DNA from: Rhodobacter aestuarii
Lineage (GTDB): Bacteria; Pseudomonadota; Alphaproteobacteria; Rhodobacterales; Rhodobacteraceae
NCBI RefSeq assembly: GCF_900156655.1
Contig: NZ_FTOG01000001.1
Span: forward strand, 62,001 to 126,000
Reading direction: 5' to 3'
Length of the DNA: 64,000 nt
This document shows positions 9,314 through 17,648 of this stretch, one piece after another. The notes below the pieces were generated by a model. The model worked only from the letters and a program-made list of their open reading frames with translations. It did not search any database and was not told the origin of the DNA. Both the position numbers and the translations under genes were made by a program. How positions within the stretch are numbered: the first letter of the stretch is position 1; the number at the start of each line of letters is the position of its first letter.

Positions 9314-10984
9314 CTATTGCGGCAGCGAGGTTTGCACCACCGCCATCACGCCTTGCCAGAATTCGACCTGATCGCCCGGCGCGGCATCCAGCCGGTGCTG
9401 CGCCTCGGCCAGTGCTTGCGCGCCATATATCCGCAGCAGATCGCCCGCCGCGCGCACCGCCTCGACCCGGCAGCCATCGGGCTCGACCTCCCAAAGCCGC
9501 CCCTGCACGGCCGCGCGCGGCGCCACCGAGCAGCGCTCGTCCGCGCTCCAGCCCAGCCGCACCAGCCCCAGAATATCGCCCAGAATCTGTGGCGCATCGC
9601 CGAAATAGCTGTGGCCCAGACTGTCGGCCTCGATCCGCGAGGCATCGACCGTGTCGAGCCCGTCGAGCGTCACCACCTGATCATTGGCATCGCCGAGCCG
9701 CGCGCCGCCATTCACCTGCCGCGACACTTTCAGCGCCAGATCGTGTTTCGAGGCATACAGCGTCACGCCCTCGACATGATCGCGCAGCACCGGGAAACGC
9801 GCCAGAAACTCGGCGCGATCGACATCGGGGGCGGCCAGAACCAGCTGGCCAAGGCGCCGGTCGGGGTGGCGCAGCAGGAAGGTTTCCAGCGCCTCGAGCG
9901 TGTAGCGATTGCCCATCGAATGCGCGATCACATGCAGCTTGCCGCTGCCGCGGGTGGCGATTTCGAAGAATTCCTCCATCGCTGGGCGGGTCGAGACTAC
10001 GCCATTGGCATCGGACAGATAGCCGTAAAGCGAGCCCTTTGAGGGCCAGCTGTAATACATCGTCTGGCCCGGAAATTCGAGGTCATAGCTCAGTTGCGCG
10101 GCGCGTAGCGCGCCGTCGTGAAACGACACGTTGTAGCCATGCACGAACAAAAGCCGGTCCTCGGAGCCGCAGCAGCCTGCGGCGAAAGCTTCGCGCCCCA
10201 TCCGCGCGATTTCGGCCAGCACCACATGTTCGTTCGGGTCGAGATGGTCGGTGAACACCCAGCCGCCGGGGCGCTCGATCATCCCGGCCAGATGGTTCGG
10301 CGGAATCGTCACGACCAGCTTGCCCACCGAAAGATCGCCGCGCTCGCTGCCGTAGGCCTGCGCCGGATCGGGGTTGCCGGTCGCGGCCCGGTTGGTGCCA
10401 TACCAGACCGTGACCGCATCGGGCTTGCCCTCGGCGCGTAGGCTTTTCGCTGCGGGCTTGGCTGACTCGAGCAGCACCGCGCGCATCGCCTCGAGTTGCG
10501 GCAGGATCTGCGGCATCAGCGCCTCGACTTGCGGGCGCAGCGCCTCGAGCCGCATCAGCAGCGCCGGGTTTTCCGGCCCGAGCCGCTTTTCGAGCGTGTC
10601 GTAAGCCGCAAGCCGGGCCCTCAGCGCCGCCTGCGGATCGCCCAACTTGTCCTGCGCCGCGGCGGTTAGATCGAAGCTTTCGGTGCGGCGCGGGTCGATG
10701 GCGGCGAGACGGGAAGCCAGCGGGGCCAGAAAAGTCAGCGCGCGGGCCGGTTCGCCCGCCGCAAGCGCGGCGCGGGCGAAGATCAGCCGCAGGTTGTCGT
10801 CGTCTTGCGTGGCAAGGATGGTTTCGGCCAAATCGAGCGCGGCTTTCGGGTCGGACTCGATCAGTGTCTCGAACCGCGCCACCTGTTCGAGGCTCGCGAC
10901 CGAGGGCGCCTCTTGCCCCAGAGCGGGCGCCAAGGCGCCAATTTGCAAAGCAAAAACGGCGCAAGCAATGCTGAGAACGCGCAT
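9314..10984 (-). CDS. Exported alpha/beta hydrolase (DUF900 esterase type)
   Basis: 556 residues with a signal peptide (MRVLSIACAVFALQIGALAP, then ALGQ). The N-terminal third is helical and TPR-like (about residues 30-170). The hydrolase domain begins near residue 190 with VWYGTNRA, typical of the DUF900 family. Visible catalytic features: oxyanion segment LFVHGYN (280-286), nucleophile in AHSMGN (S356), acid in APDVD (about D387), and His in LGHSYF (H458). GGAAGGAGAGAC lies just upstream of the ATG. It leads the operon with the CHAT gene, and both products are exported, so they may act together, for example as esterase plus protease on the envelope. Substrate cannot be read from the sequence. 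Confidence 0.85.
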   Translation of the reverse strand: MRVLSIACAVFALQIGALAPALGQEAPSVASLEQVARFETLIESDPKAALDLAETILATQDDDNLRLIFARAALAAGEPARALTFLAPLASRLAAIDPRRTESFDLTAAAQDKLGDPQAALRARLAAYDTLEKRLGPENPALLMRLEALRPQVEALMPQILPQLEAMRAVLLESAKPAAKSLRAEGKPDAVTVWYGTNRAATGNPDPAQAYGSERGDLSVGKLVVTIPPNHLAGMIERPGGWVFTDHLDPNEHVVLAEIARMGREAFAAGCCGSEDRLLFVHGYNVSFHDGALRAAQLSYDLEFPGQTMYYSWPSKGSLYGYLSDANGVVSTRPAMEEFFEIATRGSGKLHVIAHSMGNRYTLEALETFLLRHPDRRLGQLVLAAPDVDRAEFLARFPVLRDHVEGVTLYASKHDLALKVSRQVNGGARLGDANDQVVTLDGLDTVDASRIEADSLGHSYFGDAPQILGDILGLVRLGWSADERCSVAPRAAVQGRLWEVEPDGCRVEAVRAAGDLLRIYGAQALAEAQHRLDAAPGDQVEFWQGVMAVVQTSLPQ

Positions 10985-11142
10985 CGAGGTCTCTCCTTCC
11001 TGTCGTTCCGGCCGTGATCGGCCCGAGGCTGCTAGGCCCGCAACTGCCGCGGCCTATCCCCATCCAAACCGTCTTGTTCGCCTGTGTAAACCTGCGATAG
11101 CATCCAAAGCGTGACAAAAAACCGCATTTCGGGGGGCTGCAC
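10985..11142. promoter_or_regulatory. Divergent promoter region, hydrolase-CHAT operon versus MscS
   Basis: 158 bases between the two divergent start codons. No convincing -35/-10 pair stands out; a weak candidate toward MscS is TTGTTC at 11074 with TAGCAT at 11098. The shared region means the channel and the hydrolase/CHAT operon could be co-regulated. Confidence 0.35.
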
Positions 11143-13200
11143 ATGAGACGGGCATATCTGTGGGGGCTCGCGGGTCTTCTCCCCTTGCGCGCTTTGGCCG
11201 AATCATCCGAGGCGCCGGGCATCGTCACCTCGGGCTTCGTACAGGGCGCGCTGGCGGTGGTCGAGGTGCTGATGCAAAGCTCGAGCCGCGCGGCGCTGCA
11301 ATTTGCTGCGCTGGGCGCCGATCTGCCCGACTTTCCCGCCACTCTGGTCGCTTTCTTCGCCCGCCTCGGCGAGACCGACTTCAGCCTTGGCGCGCTGGTC
11401 GCGCGTGTGGTCTTGTGGCTGGCGGTGGGCACGCTGGCCGAACTGGGTTTTCGCGCCATGCTGGCGAAGTTTCGTAAAGCCGCCGGAGCGGGCGGGGGGG
11501 ACGGCGCGCAAGAGGGCGGGCGGGGCCTGTGGCTTCTGGGCAATCTTGCGGCGATGGCGGTCTTCGCGGTGGTCGGCGGCTGGCCCTTGCTGATGAGCGT
11601 ACAGGCCAATTCCGGGGCGCAAAGTTTCGTCGTCAGCTACATGCTGGCGCTGGTGATGGTGCGGGTGTTCGCGCTGCTTGCACGGCTCGTGTTGGCGCCT
11701 TGGCGCCCCACGCTGCGCCTTGCCGCGCTGAGCGACCCCGAGGCGCGCCGGCTTTACCGCCACCTCGTCACCATCGCCGGGGCGGCAGTGTTTTTCCTTG
11801 TCACCACCAAGCTTTTGCGCGCGGGTGGGCTGTCGCTTTCGGCCACGCTCACTTTCGCGCTGATCACCCGCACGCTGGTCGCAGTCGCCGTCATAGCGGC
11901 GATCTTCGCGCATCGCGCGCCCATTGCCCGCATCCTGTCGCGCGACCGCAAGGGGCGCCGCCGCGCGGCGGGCTGGCAGGGGCTGGCGGGCATCTGGCAC
12001 TTGCTCGCGACCAGCTATGTCGCACTCTCTTGGGGCATGAGTTCGATGCTGCTGCTGCTGGGCCGGTTCGAGGCCAACACGCTCGCCGTCGCCAGCCTGA
12101 TCCTGATTGTGGCGCTTGTCACCTTGTGCCTGATGCTTGACGATTGGGCCGCGCGCGCCGATGCCGCCACGCCCGCCACAACCCTCGCCGCCGTCGCCGG
12201 CCAGCGTTCGCCGCCCAGCTTCGCGCAATTCTTCTCGCGGCTGGGCCGGGCGCTTGCCACCGTCGGCACGCTCACCCTTCTGGTGCGGCTCTGGAGCGGG
12301 CCCTGGGACATCTGGCGCAACCCGCTGGCCGAGGCTCTGGGCCCGGCGCTGACGCAACTGATGCTGACGCTGCTGATCGCCTATGTGCTGTGGCAGGTGG
12401 TGGCGATCGGCTCCGAACGGATGCTCTGCGCCGCCGCCCCCGGCGCGAGCGCGCGACAGACCCGCGTTGCCACCTTCCTGCCGCTGATCCGCAACACCAC
12501 CTTCGTCGCCATCGCGCTCACTGCCACGATGATCGGGCTATCCGCGATTGGCGTCGATGTGCTGCCGCTTCTGGCCGGCGCCGGGGTGGTCGGCATCGCG
12601 CTTGGCATGGGCGGGCAGGCGCTGGTGAAAGACATCGTCTCGGGGATTTTCTTTCTGCTCGACGATGCATTCCGGGTTGGCGAATATGTCGACACAGGGC
12701 TTGCCGAGGGAACGATCGAGCGCGCTGGCATCCGCTCGCTGGCGATCCGCCACCCGCTTGGCGCGCTGCACACCGTGCCCTTCGGCGAAATTCGCACCAT
12801 CGCCAATCATTCGCGCGACTGGATCTCGCTACGCCTCGATTTCCGCTTGCCCTTCGACACCGACCTAGCGCTCTTGCAAGCCGAATTCGAGCAACTGGCC
12901 GAGGTGCTGGCGGCGGACCCGCAACTGGGGCCGCTGTTCGTTGGGCGGCTGGACTTTGGCGGCGTGGTGATGATCGACGAAGGCGCGATGATCGTGCGCA
13001 CCAGCTACAAATGCCTGCCGGGCGAACAATACCGGCTGCGCCGGATCGTTTATGACGCAGTACAAAAGATGTTTCAGGACAATGGGATATCTGTCGCCGT
13101 GCGCGAGGTTCGGGTGCGCGGCGAGGGCGCGGCGGAGCATGGCCCTGCGACCTCCGCAGGCAGCGTCGCCGCGCCCGGGAGCGGGCAGGAGATGCGCTGA
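11143..13200 (+). CDS. Large MscS-family mechanosensitive channel
   Basis: 685 residues. An N-terminal signal-like segment is followed by about ten hydrophobic segments and the MscS core. The pore-lining helix is recognisable in the Gly/Ala-rich GAGVVGIALGMGGQALVKD (near residue 480), followed by the beta domain (FFLLDDAFRVGEYVD, then GTIERAGIRSLAIR) and the C-terminal alpha/beta domain. It belongs to the long MscS-like class with extra N-terminal helices. The ATG follows a GGGGGG tract. MscS proteins release solutes on hypo-osmotic shock. Here it is divergent from an exported hydrolase/CHAT pair, which hints at an envelope-stress context, but that is inference. Confidence 0.9.
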   Translation: MRRAYLWGLAGLLPLRALAESSEAPGIVTSGFVQGALAVVEVLMQSSSRAALQFAALGADLPDFPATLVAFFARLGETDFSLGALVARVVLWLAVGTLAELGFRAMLAKFRKAAGAGGGDGAQEGGRGLWLLGNLAAMAVFAVVGGWPLLMSVQANSGAQSFVVSYMLALVMVRVFALLARLVLAPWRPTLRLAALSDPEARRLYRHLVTIAGAAVFFLVTTKLLRAGGLSLSATLTFALITRTLVAVAVIAAIFAHRAPIARILSRDRKGRRRAAGWQGLAGIWHLLATSYVALSWGMSSMLLLLGRFEANTLAVASLILIVALVTLCLMLDDWAARADAATPATTLAAVAGQRSPPSFAQFFSRLGRALATVGTLTLLVRLWSGPWDIWRNPLAEALGPALTQLMLTLLIAYVLWQVVAIGSERMLCAAAPGASARQTRVATFLPLIRNTTFVAIALTATMIGLSAIGVDVLPLLAGAGVVGIALGMGGQALVKDIVSGIFFLLDDAFRVGEYVDTGLAEGTIERAGIRSLAIRHPLGALHTVPFGEIRTIANHSRDWISLRLDFRLPFDTDLALLQAEFEQLAEVLAADPQLGPLFVGRLDFGGVVMIDEGAMIVRTSYKCLPGEQYRLRRIVYDAVQKMFQDNGISVAVREVRVRGEGAAEHGPATSAGSVAAPGSGQEMR

Positions 13201-13254
13201 TAGAGAGGCGGGCAAGGTGGGCCGGGCTCCAGAGCGGCTTCTAGGTGTCGGACA

Positions 13255-13341
13255 GGGGGCATGTTTGCGGCACAATTCGGCGGTTGGCAAACCTGCCTTC
13301 TGCTTTTCGATCATCCCGCTAATCTGCGCTTCGGTGATCGT
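13255..13341 (-). mobile_element. IS3-family orfA fragment (N-terminal end)
   Basis: Minus-strand translation gives a stretch ending EKQKAGLPTAELCRKH, the helix-turn-helix start of IS3-family OrfA (compare the family pattern EQEAGLPTAELCRKHG). Similarity stops abruptly after RKHA. It lies back to back with the plus-strand fragment that follows. Non-functional remnant. Confidence 0.6.
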
Positions 13342-13361
13342 GGCCCCAGTGGGGCCGCGTA

Positions 13362-13680
13362 AGCCCTCAGAACCAAAATGCGTCCATCTTGCGGCAAGGC
13401 GAAGAGGGGATGCCTGTTGCCGGGATTTGTCGCAAAGCTGGGATTAGTCAGGCGACCTGCTTCAACTGGAAGAAAAAATACGGCGGGCTGCTGCCCGACG
13501 AGATGCGGCGTTTGAAGTTGCTCGAAGACGAGGTCGTCCTTGAGCGCGAGGGCTGGCGCCACAGCACCAAGAAAACCTACTGTGTTTACAAAGCTATGGG
13601 CATGCAGTTGCGGAACAAGACACCGAAGCGGCGCGTTAAGGGCAAACTGCGAGAAGATCGCGCTGAAGCCCTCGGGCCGA
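13362..13680 (+). mobile_element. IS3-family transposase remnant, orfA fused to internal orfB
   Basis: One open frame reads like OrfA (ILRQGEEGMPVAGICRKAG, then FNWKKKYGGLLPDEMRRLK and LLEDE), then passes straight into an OrfB-like segment (REGWRHSTKKTY, then LRNKTPKRRVK and REDRAEALGP). The end of OrfA and the start of OrfB are missing, as is the whole DDE catalytic domain, so an internal deletion joined the two parts and the rest was lost at about 13680. No terminal repeats or target duplication could be placed. It does not code a working transposase. Confidence 0.7.
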
Positions 13681-13700
13681 AACTTCTTCTTTGCGATCAT
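13671..13700 (-). mobile_element. Possible third IS3-type orfA start fragment
   Basis: Minus-strand translation gives MIAKKKFRPE, matching the usual start of another OrfA group (KKKFRPEE). The match ends where the plus-strand OrfB remnant ends, as expected at a recombination junction. The match is only about ten residues long. Confidence 0.35.
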
Positions 13701-13792
13701 GTTCGTCGCAACCATCCTGTTCTGACTATGATCAAGAACGAGTCCTGAGCCCAACCCCCCTTGGCCTTTGTCTGCGCGAGGGCACTCCCCCA

Positions 13793-13813
13793 ACACCAAG
13801 GTCTTATATCCAA
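13793..13813 (+). promoter_or_regulatory. Motif B copy 1 (ACCAAGGTC) before the NosR-like gene
   Basis: ACCAAGGTCTTATATCC begins at 13795, 48 bases before the chosen ATG at 13843. The ACCAARGTC core recurs in the same orientation relative to the gene at 18389-18409 (reverse), 25080-25100 and 25699-25719. Likely an activator site of the PQQ regulon. Confidence 0.55.
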
Positions 13814-13842
13814 ACCCTTATGCGTCGGATCAGACTGTGCCG

Positions 13843-15888
13843 ATGTGGCGCGTTTTGATTTTTTGGATGTTTCTGGCCGGACCGCTTTTTGCGGCCCCGC
13901 TTACGCGCGAGGCGCTCGCGCCGATGATCTTGGCCCCTTATGAACTTGGCGATCCGGTCAACGACAGGGGCGTTTGGGCGCTTTTGAATTCGGGGGGTGG
14001 TGAGGCAGGGTATGTTTTTGAAACCGAGCCTTTGGCCCCTTTGCCCGGCTTTTCTGGCGCACCGATCAACATGCTGGTGCTGCTCGACCGCGAGGGACGG
14101 TTTTTGGATGTGCGGTTGCTGTCCCAAAACGAGCCGATCTTTGTGTCGGGGCTGGGCGAGGCGCCGTTTCGCGCGTTTTTGGAGCAATATCGCGGTCATT
14201 CCATCAATGAACCGCTGGTGGTGGGCACGCCCTATGGCGCGGGCGTTACGGCGTCGGACAATGTCTATCTGGATGGGGTGACGAAGGCGACGGCCTCGGT
14301 CCGGATCGCGCATGAATCGATTTTGGCGGCCACTTTGGCGGTGGCGCGCGAAAAGATGCAAGGCGTGGGGGCGGGGCCTGCGCCAAAGCCTGACCCGAGC
14401 TATAACGAGCCGATCACGTGGCAAGAGATGGTCGATCAAGGGCTGGTGGCGCGGCTCACGGTCTCTTTCGCCGATCTTGATGCGGCTTTTGCGGGCACGA
14501 AATGGGCCGATGATGGCGCGGCGGCGGGGGAGGGGGCTTATATCGATCTGTATGCGCTTGATCTTGGCCCGCCTGCGCTTGCCCGCGCCGCGCTTGCGCC
14601 TGACACTTTGGCCGAGGTGGCAGGCTTCACCGCCCGCGCCCCCGATGATGAGCTTTACCTCCTGATTGAGGCGGGCGAACATGGGCTCGTGTCCGAAGAT
14701 TTCGTGCGCAACACCGCGCCCGATCGACTGACCGCGAGCCAAGACGGGTTGCCGCTCGCGCTGCGCGATGCCGATATCTTGCCGGAACTCGCCGCCGATC
14801 TGCCCGAGGCATTGCAAGACGCCACCAAGATGATCTTGCGGCTGGATCGGCGCCTTGGCTTTGACCCGACCCGGCCTTGGCAGATCAGTCTGCAAGCGGT
14901 GAGGCTGCATGGCATGTTCCAGCCAGAGGCGGGTTCGGCCCATTTTCCCTTGCAGATGCAAACGCCTGAGCGGTTCTTTTTGCGCCCCAAAGCGCCCGAG
15001 CGGCTCAGCCCGTTTGAGGAAGCTCTGCGCAACCGCGCCAATGATCTTTGGGCGCTGGGCGGGTTTCTCACTCTGCTTTTTGCAGCGCTCTTCGCGCAAT
15101 CCCGCTTGGCTGGGCTGCGCGCCTTTACCCCGGCGCGACTAGCCATTTTGGCCGTGGTCACCGGCTTCATTGGCTTTTGGGGGCAGGGACAGTTGTCTGT
15201 TGTCACGCTTATGGCGGTGGCGCGGGGGCTGGTGTCCGGCGGGCTGGAGGTGCTGCTTTATGACCCGTTTGGGCTGATGATCTGGGCGGCGGCGGCTCTG
15301 GGGTTTTTGCTTTGGGGGCGTGGGCTTTTTTGCGGCTGGCTCTGCCCCTTTGGGGCGTTGCAGGAATTTGCCCATCATTTGGGGCGGCTTTTACGCCTGC
15401 CGCAGATCGAGCCGCCGCAAAGCCTTGCCCGCGCGCTGTTGTGGGCCGGGCCGCTGGCGCTTGCCGCGATGATTGCGACGGCCTTCTTTGCGCCCGAACA
15501 GGCCGAGACCGTCGCCGAACTAGAGCCTTTCAAAACCGCGATCACCATGCAGTTTGACCGCCCGCTCGCTTACGTGCTTTGGGCGGGGGGCTGGATTGCC
15601 GTCTCAATGGTTTGGTTCAAGGGCTTTTGCCGCTCGCTCTGCCCGCTTGGGGCGGCGATGCGGCTGGGGGGGCTTTTGCGCCTGCGTCGCTGGATCCCGC
15701 GCCGCACCGAATGCGGATCACCGTGCCAACTTTGCCGCGTGCGCTGCGCCTATGGCGCAATCAAACCCACGGGCGAGATACGCTATTCTGAGTGCTTCCA
15801 ATGCCTTGATTGCGTCTCTATCCATGATGATGCCAACCGCTGCGTGCCGCTGGTGGTGGCAGCCAAACGCGCGCGGAGGGCCGCATGA
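13843..15888 (+). CDS. NosR/NirI-like membrane flavoprotein with polyferredoxin-type iron-sulfur end
   Basis: 681 residues from ATG 13843, chosen because MWRVLIFWMFLAGPLFA is a clean signal/anchor; an upstream in-frame start at 13768 would add 25 polar residues and overlap motif B. A periplasmic FMN-binding domain comes first, with covalent flavin attachment motif DGVTKAT (acceptor probably T150). Several membrane helices follow, with two CxxxCP motifs (CGWLCP near residue 497, CRSLCP near 596), then Cys-rich ferredoxin-like motifs (CGSPCQLC, CFQCLDC). NosR proteins pass electrons across the membrane to periplasmic reductases and need ApbE to load FMN; the next gene is that enzyme. No nosZ or nir gene is present. 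The promoter motif shared with cytochrome and Sel1 genes ties it to alcohol oxidation. Confidence 0.8.
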   Translation: MWRVLIFWMFLAGPLFAAPLTREALAPMILAPYELGDPVNDRGVWALLNSGGGEAGYVFETEPLAPLPGFSGAPINMLVLLDREGRFLDVRLLSQNEPIFVSGLGEAPFRAFLEQYRGHSINEPLVVGTPYGAGVTASDNVYLDGVTKATASVRIAHESILAATLAVAREKMQGVGAGPAPKPDPSYNEPITWQEMVDQGLVARLTVSFADLDAAFAGTKWADDGAAAGEGAYIDLYALDLGPPALARAALAPDTLAEVAGFTARAPDDELYLLIEAGEHGLVSEDFVRNTAPDRLTASQDGLPLALRDADILPELAADLPEALQDATKMILRLDRRLGFDPTRPWQISLQAVRLHGMFQPEAGSAHFPLQMQTPERFFLRPKAPERLSPFEEALRNRANDLWALGGFLTLLFAALFAQSRLAGLRAFTPARLAILAVVTGFIGFWGQGQLSVVTLMAVARGLVSGGLEVLLYDPFGLMIWAAAALGFLLWGRGLFCGWLCPFGALQEFAHHLGRLLRLPQIEPPQSLARALLWAGPLALAAMIATAFFAPEQAETVAELEPFKTAITMQFDRPLAYVLWAGGWIAVSMVWFKGFCRSLCPLGAAMRLGGLLRLRRWIPRRTECGSPCQLCRVRCAYGAIKPTGEIRYSECFQCLDCVSIHDDANRCVPLVVAAKRARRAA

Positions 15889-16739
15889 AACGACGCCGTT
15901 TTTTACAAATTGTGGCCGGGGCGGTGCTGGCGGGCGGGGCGGCACAGGCCAGCACATGGCAAGGCCGCGCCTTTGGGGCGGATTTGCAGATTACCGCTTC
16001 GGGGGATTTGCCGTTAGAGGCGATCAAGGCAGAGATCGCGGCGATCGAGGCCACCTTTTCGCTTTATGCCGAAAGCGAGTTGACCCGGCTCAATGCCCGT
16101 GGGGTTGTGCCCGGCTCGGCGCGCTTGCGCGAAGTTTTGGCGGTGGCGCGGCGGGTGCATGACCGCACGCGCGGCGCCTTTGACCCGACCGTGCAGCCGC
16201 TGTGGCGCGCTTTGGCCGAGGGCGGCAATGAACGCATGGCCCGCGCGGCGATTGGCTTTCATCGAGTGCGGGTGGGTCATGAGATCCGGCTTGCCCGAGG
16301 GCAGGCGCTGACGCTCAATGGGATCGCTCAGGGCCATGCCGCCGATGCGATTGCGCGGCTGTGTGAGGATGCGGGCCTTGGCCCCTGTTTGATTGATATG
16401 GGCGAATTGCGCGCTTTGGGTGGGCCGTTTCGTATCGGGCTCGAGGATCCAACCGCCGGACAAATCGCGCAGCGCAGCCTCAGTTCTGGCGCGGTGGCGA
16501 CCTCATCGCCCGGTGCGATTTGGCTTGCGGGGGGCAGCCATATTCTTGGCCCGCATGGGCAGGTGCCGCGCTGGTCCACCGTCTCTGTCGAGGGGGCCAC
16601 AGCCACGCTCTGCGATGCGGCCTCCACCGCCTTTGTGCTGATGGAACGGCACGACATTCTGCCCGCCGCGCGGCGGCTGGGCCTGCGCACGGTGATGCTG
16701 GTGGATTTTGACGGCAATCTGGAACGGCTGACGCTTTAG
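15885..16739 (+). CDS. ApbE-type FAD:protein FMN transferase (NosX-like)
   Basis: 284 residues, starting inside the NosR-like stop (ATGA overlap), so translationally coupled. The N-terminus MKRRRFLQIVAGAVLAGG is a Tat-like or Sec signal, so it acts in the periplasm. ApbE features: FSLYAESELTRLN, GAFDPTVQPLW, LTLNGIAQGHAADAI, LIDMGELRALGG and a C-terminal DAASTAF segment (the Asp of the family Mg/FAD site). It transfers FMN from FAD to Thr/Ser of the DGxTxAT motif in the preceding NosR-like partner. It converges with the XoxJ-like gene, leaving 12 bases between stops. Confidence 0.9.
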   Translation: MKRRRFLQIVAGAVLAGGAAQASTWQGRAFGADLQITASGDLPLEAIKAEIAAIEATFSLYAESELTRLNARGVVPGSARLREVLAVARRVHDRTRGAFDPTVQPLWRALAEGGNERMARAAIGFHRVRVGHEIRLARGQALTLNGIAQGHAADAIARLCEDAGLGPCLIDMGELRALGGPFRIGLEDPTAGQIAQRSLSSGAVATSSPGAIWLAGGSHILGPHGQVPRWSTVSVEGATATLCDAASTAFVLMERHDILPAARRLGLRTVMLVDFDGNLERLTL

Positions 16740-16751
16740 CCTCGCGTAGGG

Positions 16752-17648
16752 CTACCGCAGGGGCACGCGGAAATCCGCGCCATAATCGGCGAAAATCGCT
16801 TCAATACGGCCATCTTCAAGCGCGGCGGCAATTGAATCATCCACCGCATAGGCCAAGGGCCGATGCTGGAAGGAAATCGCCACGCCCAAGGTCCAACTGT
16901 TGCGGGCGAGGCCCAAAAGCGGCGGCTCATGCACCGCTTCGCCATCTTGCAGGGCCGCATCAATCTCGGCGCGTGGGCCCATCACGGCCATCACCTCGCC
17001 TGCGCTCAAGCCCGCGATCGCTGCCGCCGTGGTCGGGTAGCGGTGCACCTTATCGGCGGTCGCCCCATGTGCGAGCGAGGTCAGGTAAAAATCGGAGATG
17101 GAGTCATTTTCAACCCCCACCGGATCATACCGAAAGACCGGGGGCGTTGGCCCCTTTTCGGGGTAATCTGCGGGCTTGTAAGCGATCGCCAGCCGCTCGG
17201 TCGCATATTGTCCGGTAAAGACCACCTGATCAAAGCGGCAGGCGTAATCCACATCATAAGGGGCGTGCAGCATCACATCGGACACATGCCCGCCCACAAC
17301 CGCGCCGCGATAGACATAGTTCAAAAGATCCGCGTCCAGCGTTTCACCGGGCGTGACCAGCCGTATGCGAGCCGTTACCCCCAAATCTTCGGCAATCAGC
17401 CGCGCGATCTCGACATCTATCCCGCGCGGCTTGCCGCCTTCGGCCCAAGACCAAGGGGCGAAGTTTTCATACATCGCGAATTCGATCCAACCCTCATCCC
17501 GAATACGGTCCAAGTCCCGCCCAAGGTCGCGCTGGGGAGTGTTTTGTAACCGTTGTTCGGGGGCGATGCCCTCGCAAGCCGCCTGCGCGGCGAACGGGAA
17601 AACCGCCAGCGCCAGCACGGCCAGAAGGGATCGCCCCCGCCCACTCAT
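16752..17648 (-). CDS. xoxJ: XoxJ/MoxJ-like periplasmic binding protein
   Basis: 298 residues with a signal peptide ending FPFAAQA. The fold is that of family-3 solute-binding proteins (EFAMYENFAPWSW, then GIDVEIARLIAEDLG and DVMLHAPYDVDYACRFDQV). It matches the group described as quinoprotein-dehydrogenase-associated putative substrate-binding proteins, which includes XoxJ/MoxJ; these are thought to help activate or fold the PQQ enzyme rather than import a solute. No permease partners it directly. Its ATG overlaps the PedF stop (ATGA), so the two are one transcript. The symbol is by family resemblance only. Confidence 0.8.
   Translation of the reverse strand: MSGRGRSLLAVLALAVFPFAAQAACEGIAPEQRLQNTPQRDLGRDLDRIRDEGWIEFAMYENFAPWSWAEGGKPRGIDVEIARLIAEDLGVTARIRLVTPGETLDADLLNYVYRGAVVGGHVSDVMLHAPYDVDYACRFDQVVFTGQYATERLAIAYKPADYPEKGPTPPVFRYDPVGVENDSISDFYLTSLAHGATADKVHRYPTTAAAIAGLSAGEVMAVMGPRAEIDAALQDGEAVHEPPLLGLARNSWTLGVAISFQHRPLAYAVDDSIAAALEDGRIEAIFADYGADFRVPLR

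Noticed and set aside
13389-13748. Functional transposase gene
   Set aside because: The catalytic DDE region and parts of both orfA and orfB are missing; it is a deletion remnant.
13843-16739. Denitrification nos cluster
   Set aside because: NosR and ApbE alone do not make a nos cluster; no nosZ, nosD, nosF or nosY is present and the promoter motif links them to alcohol oxidation genes.
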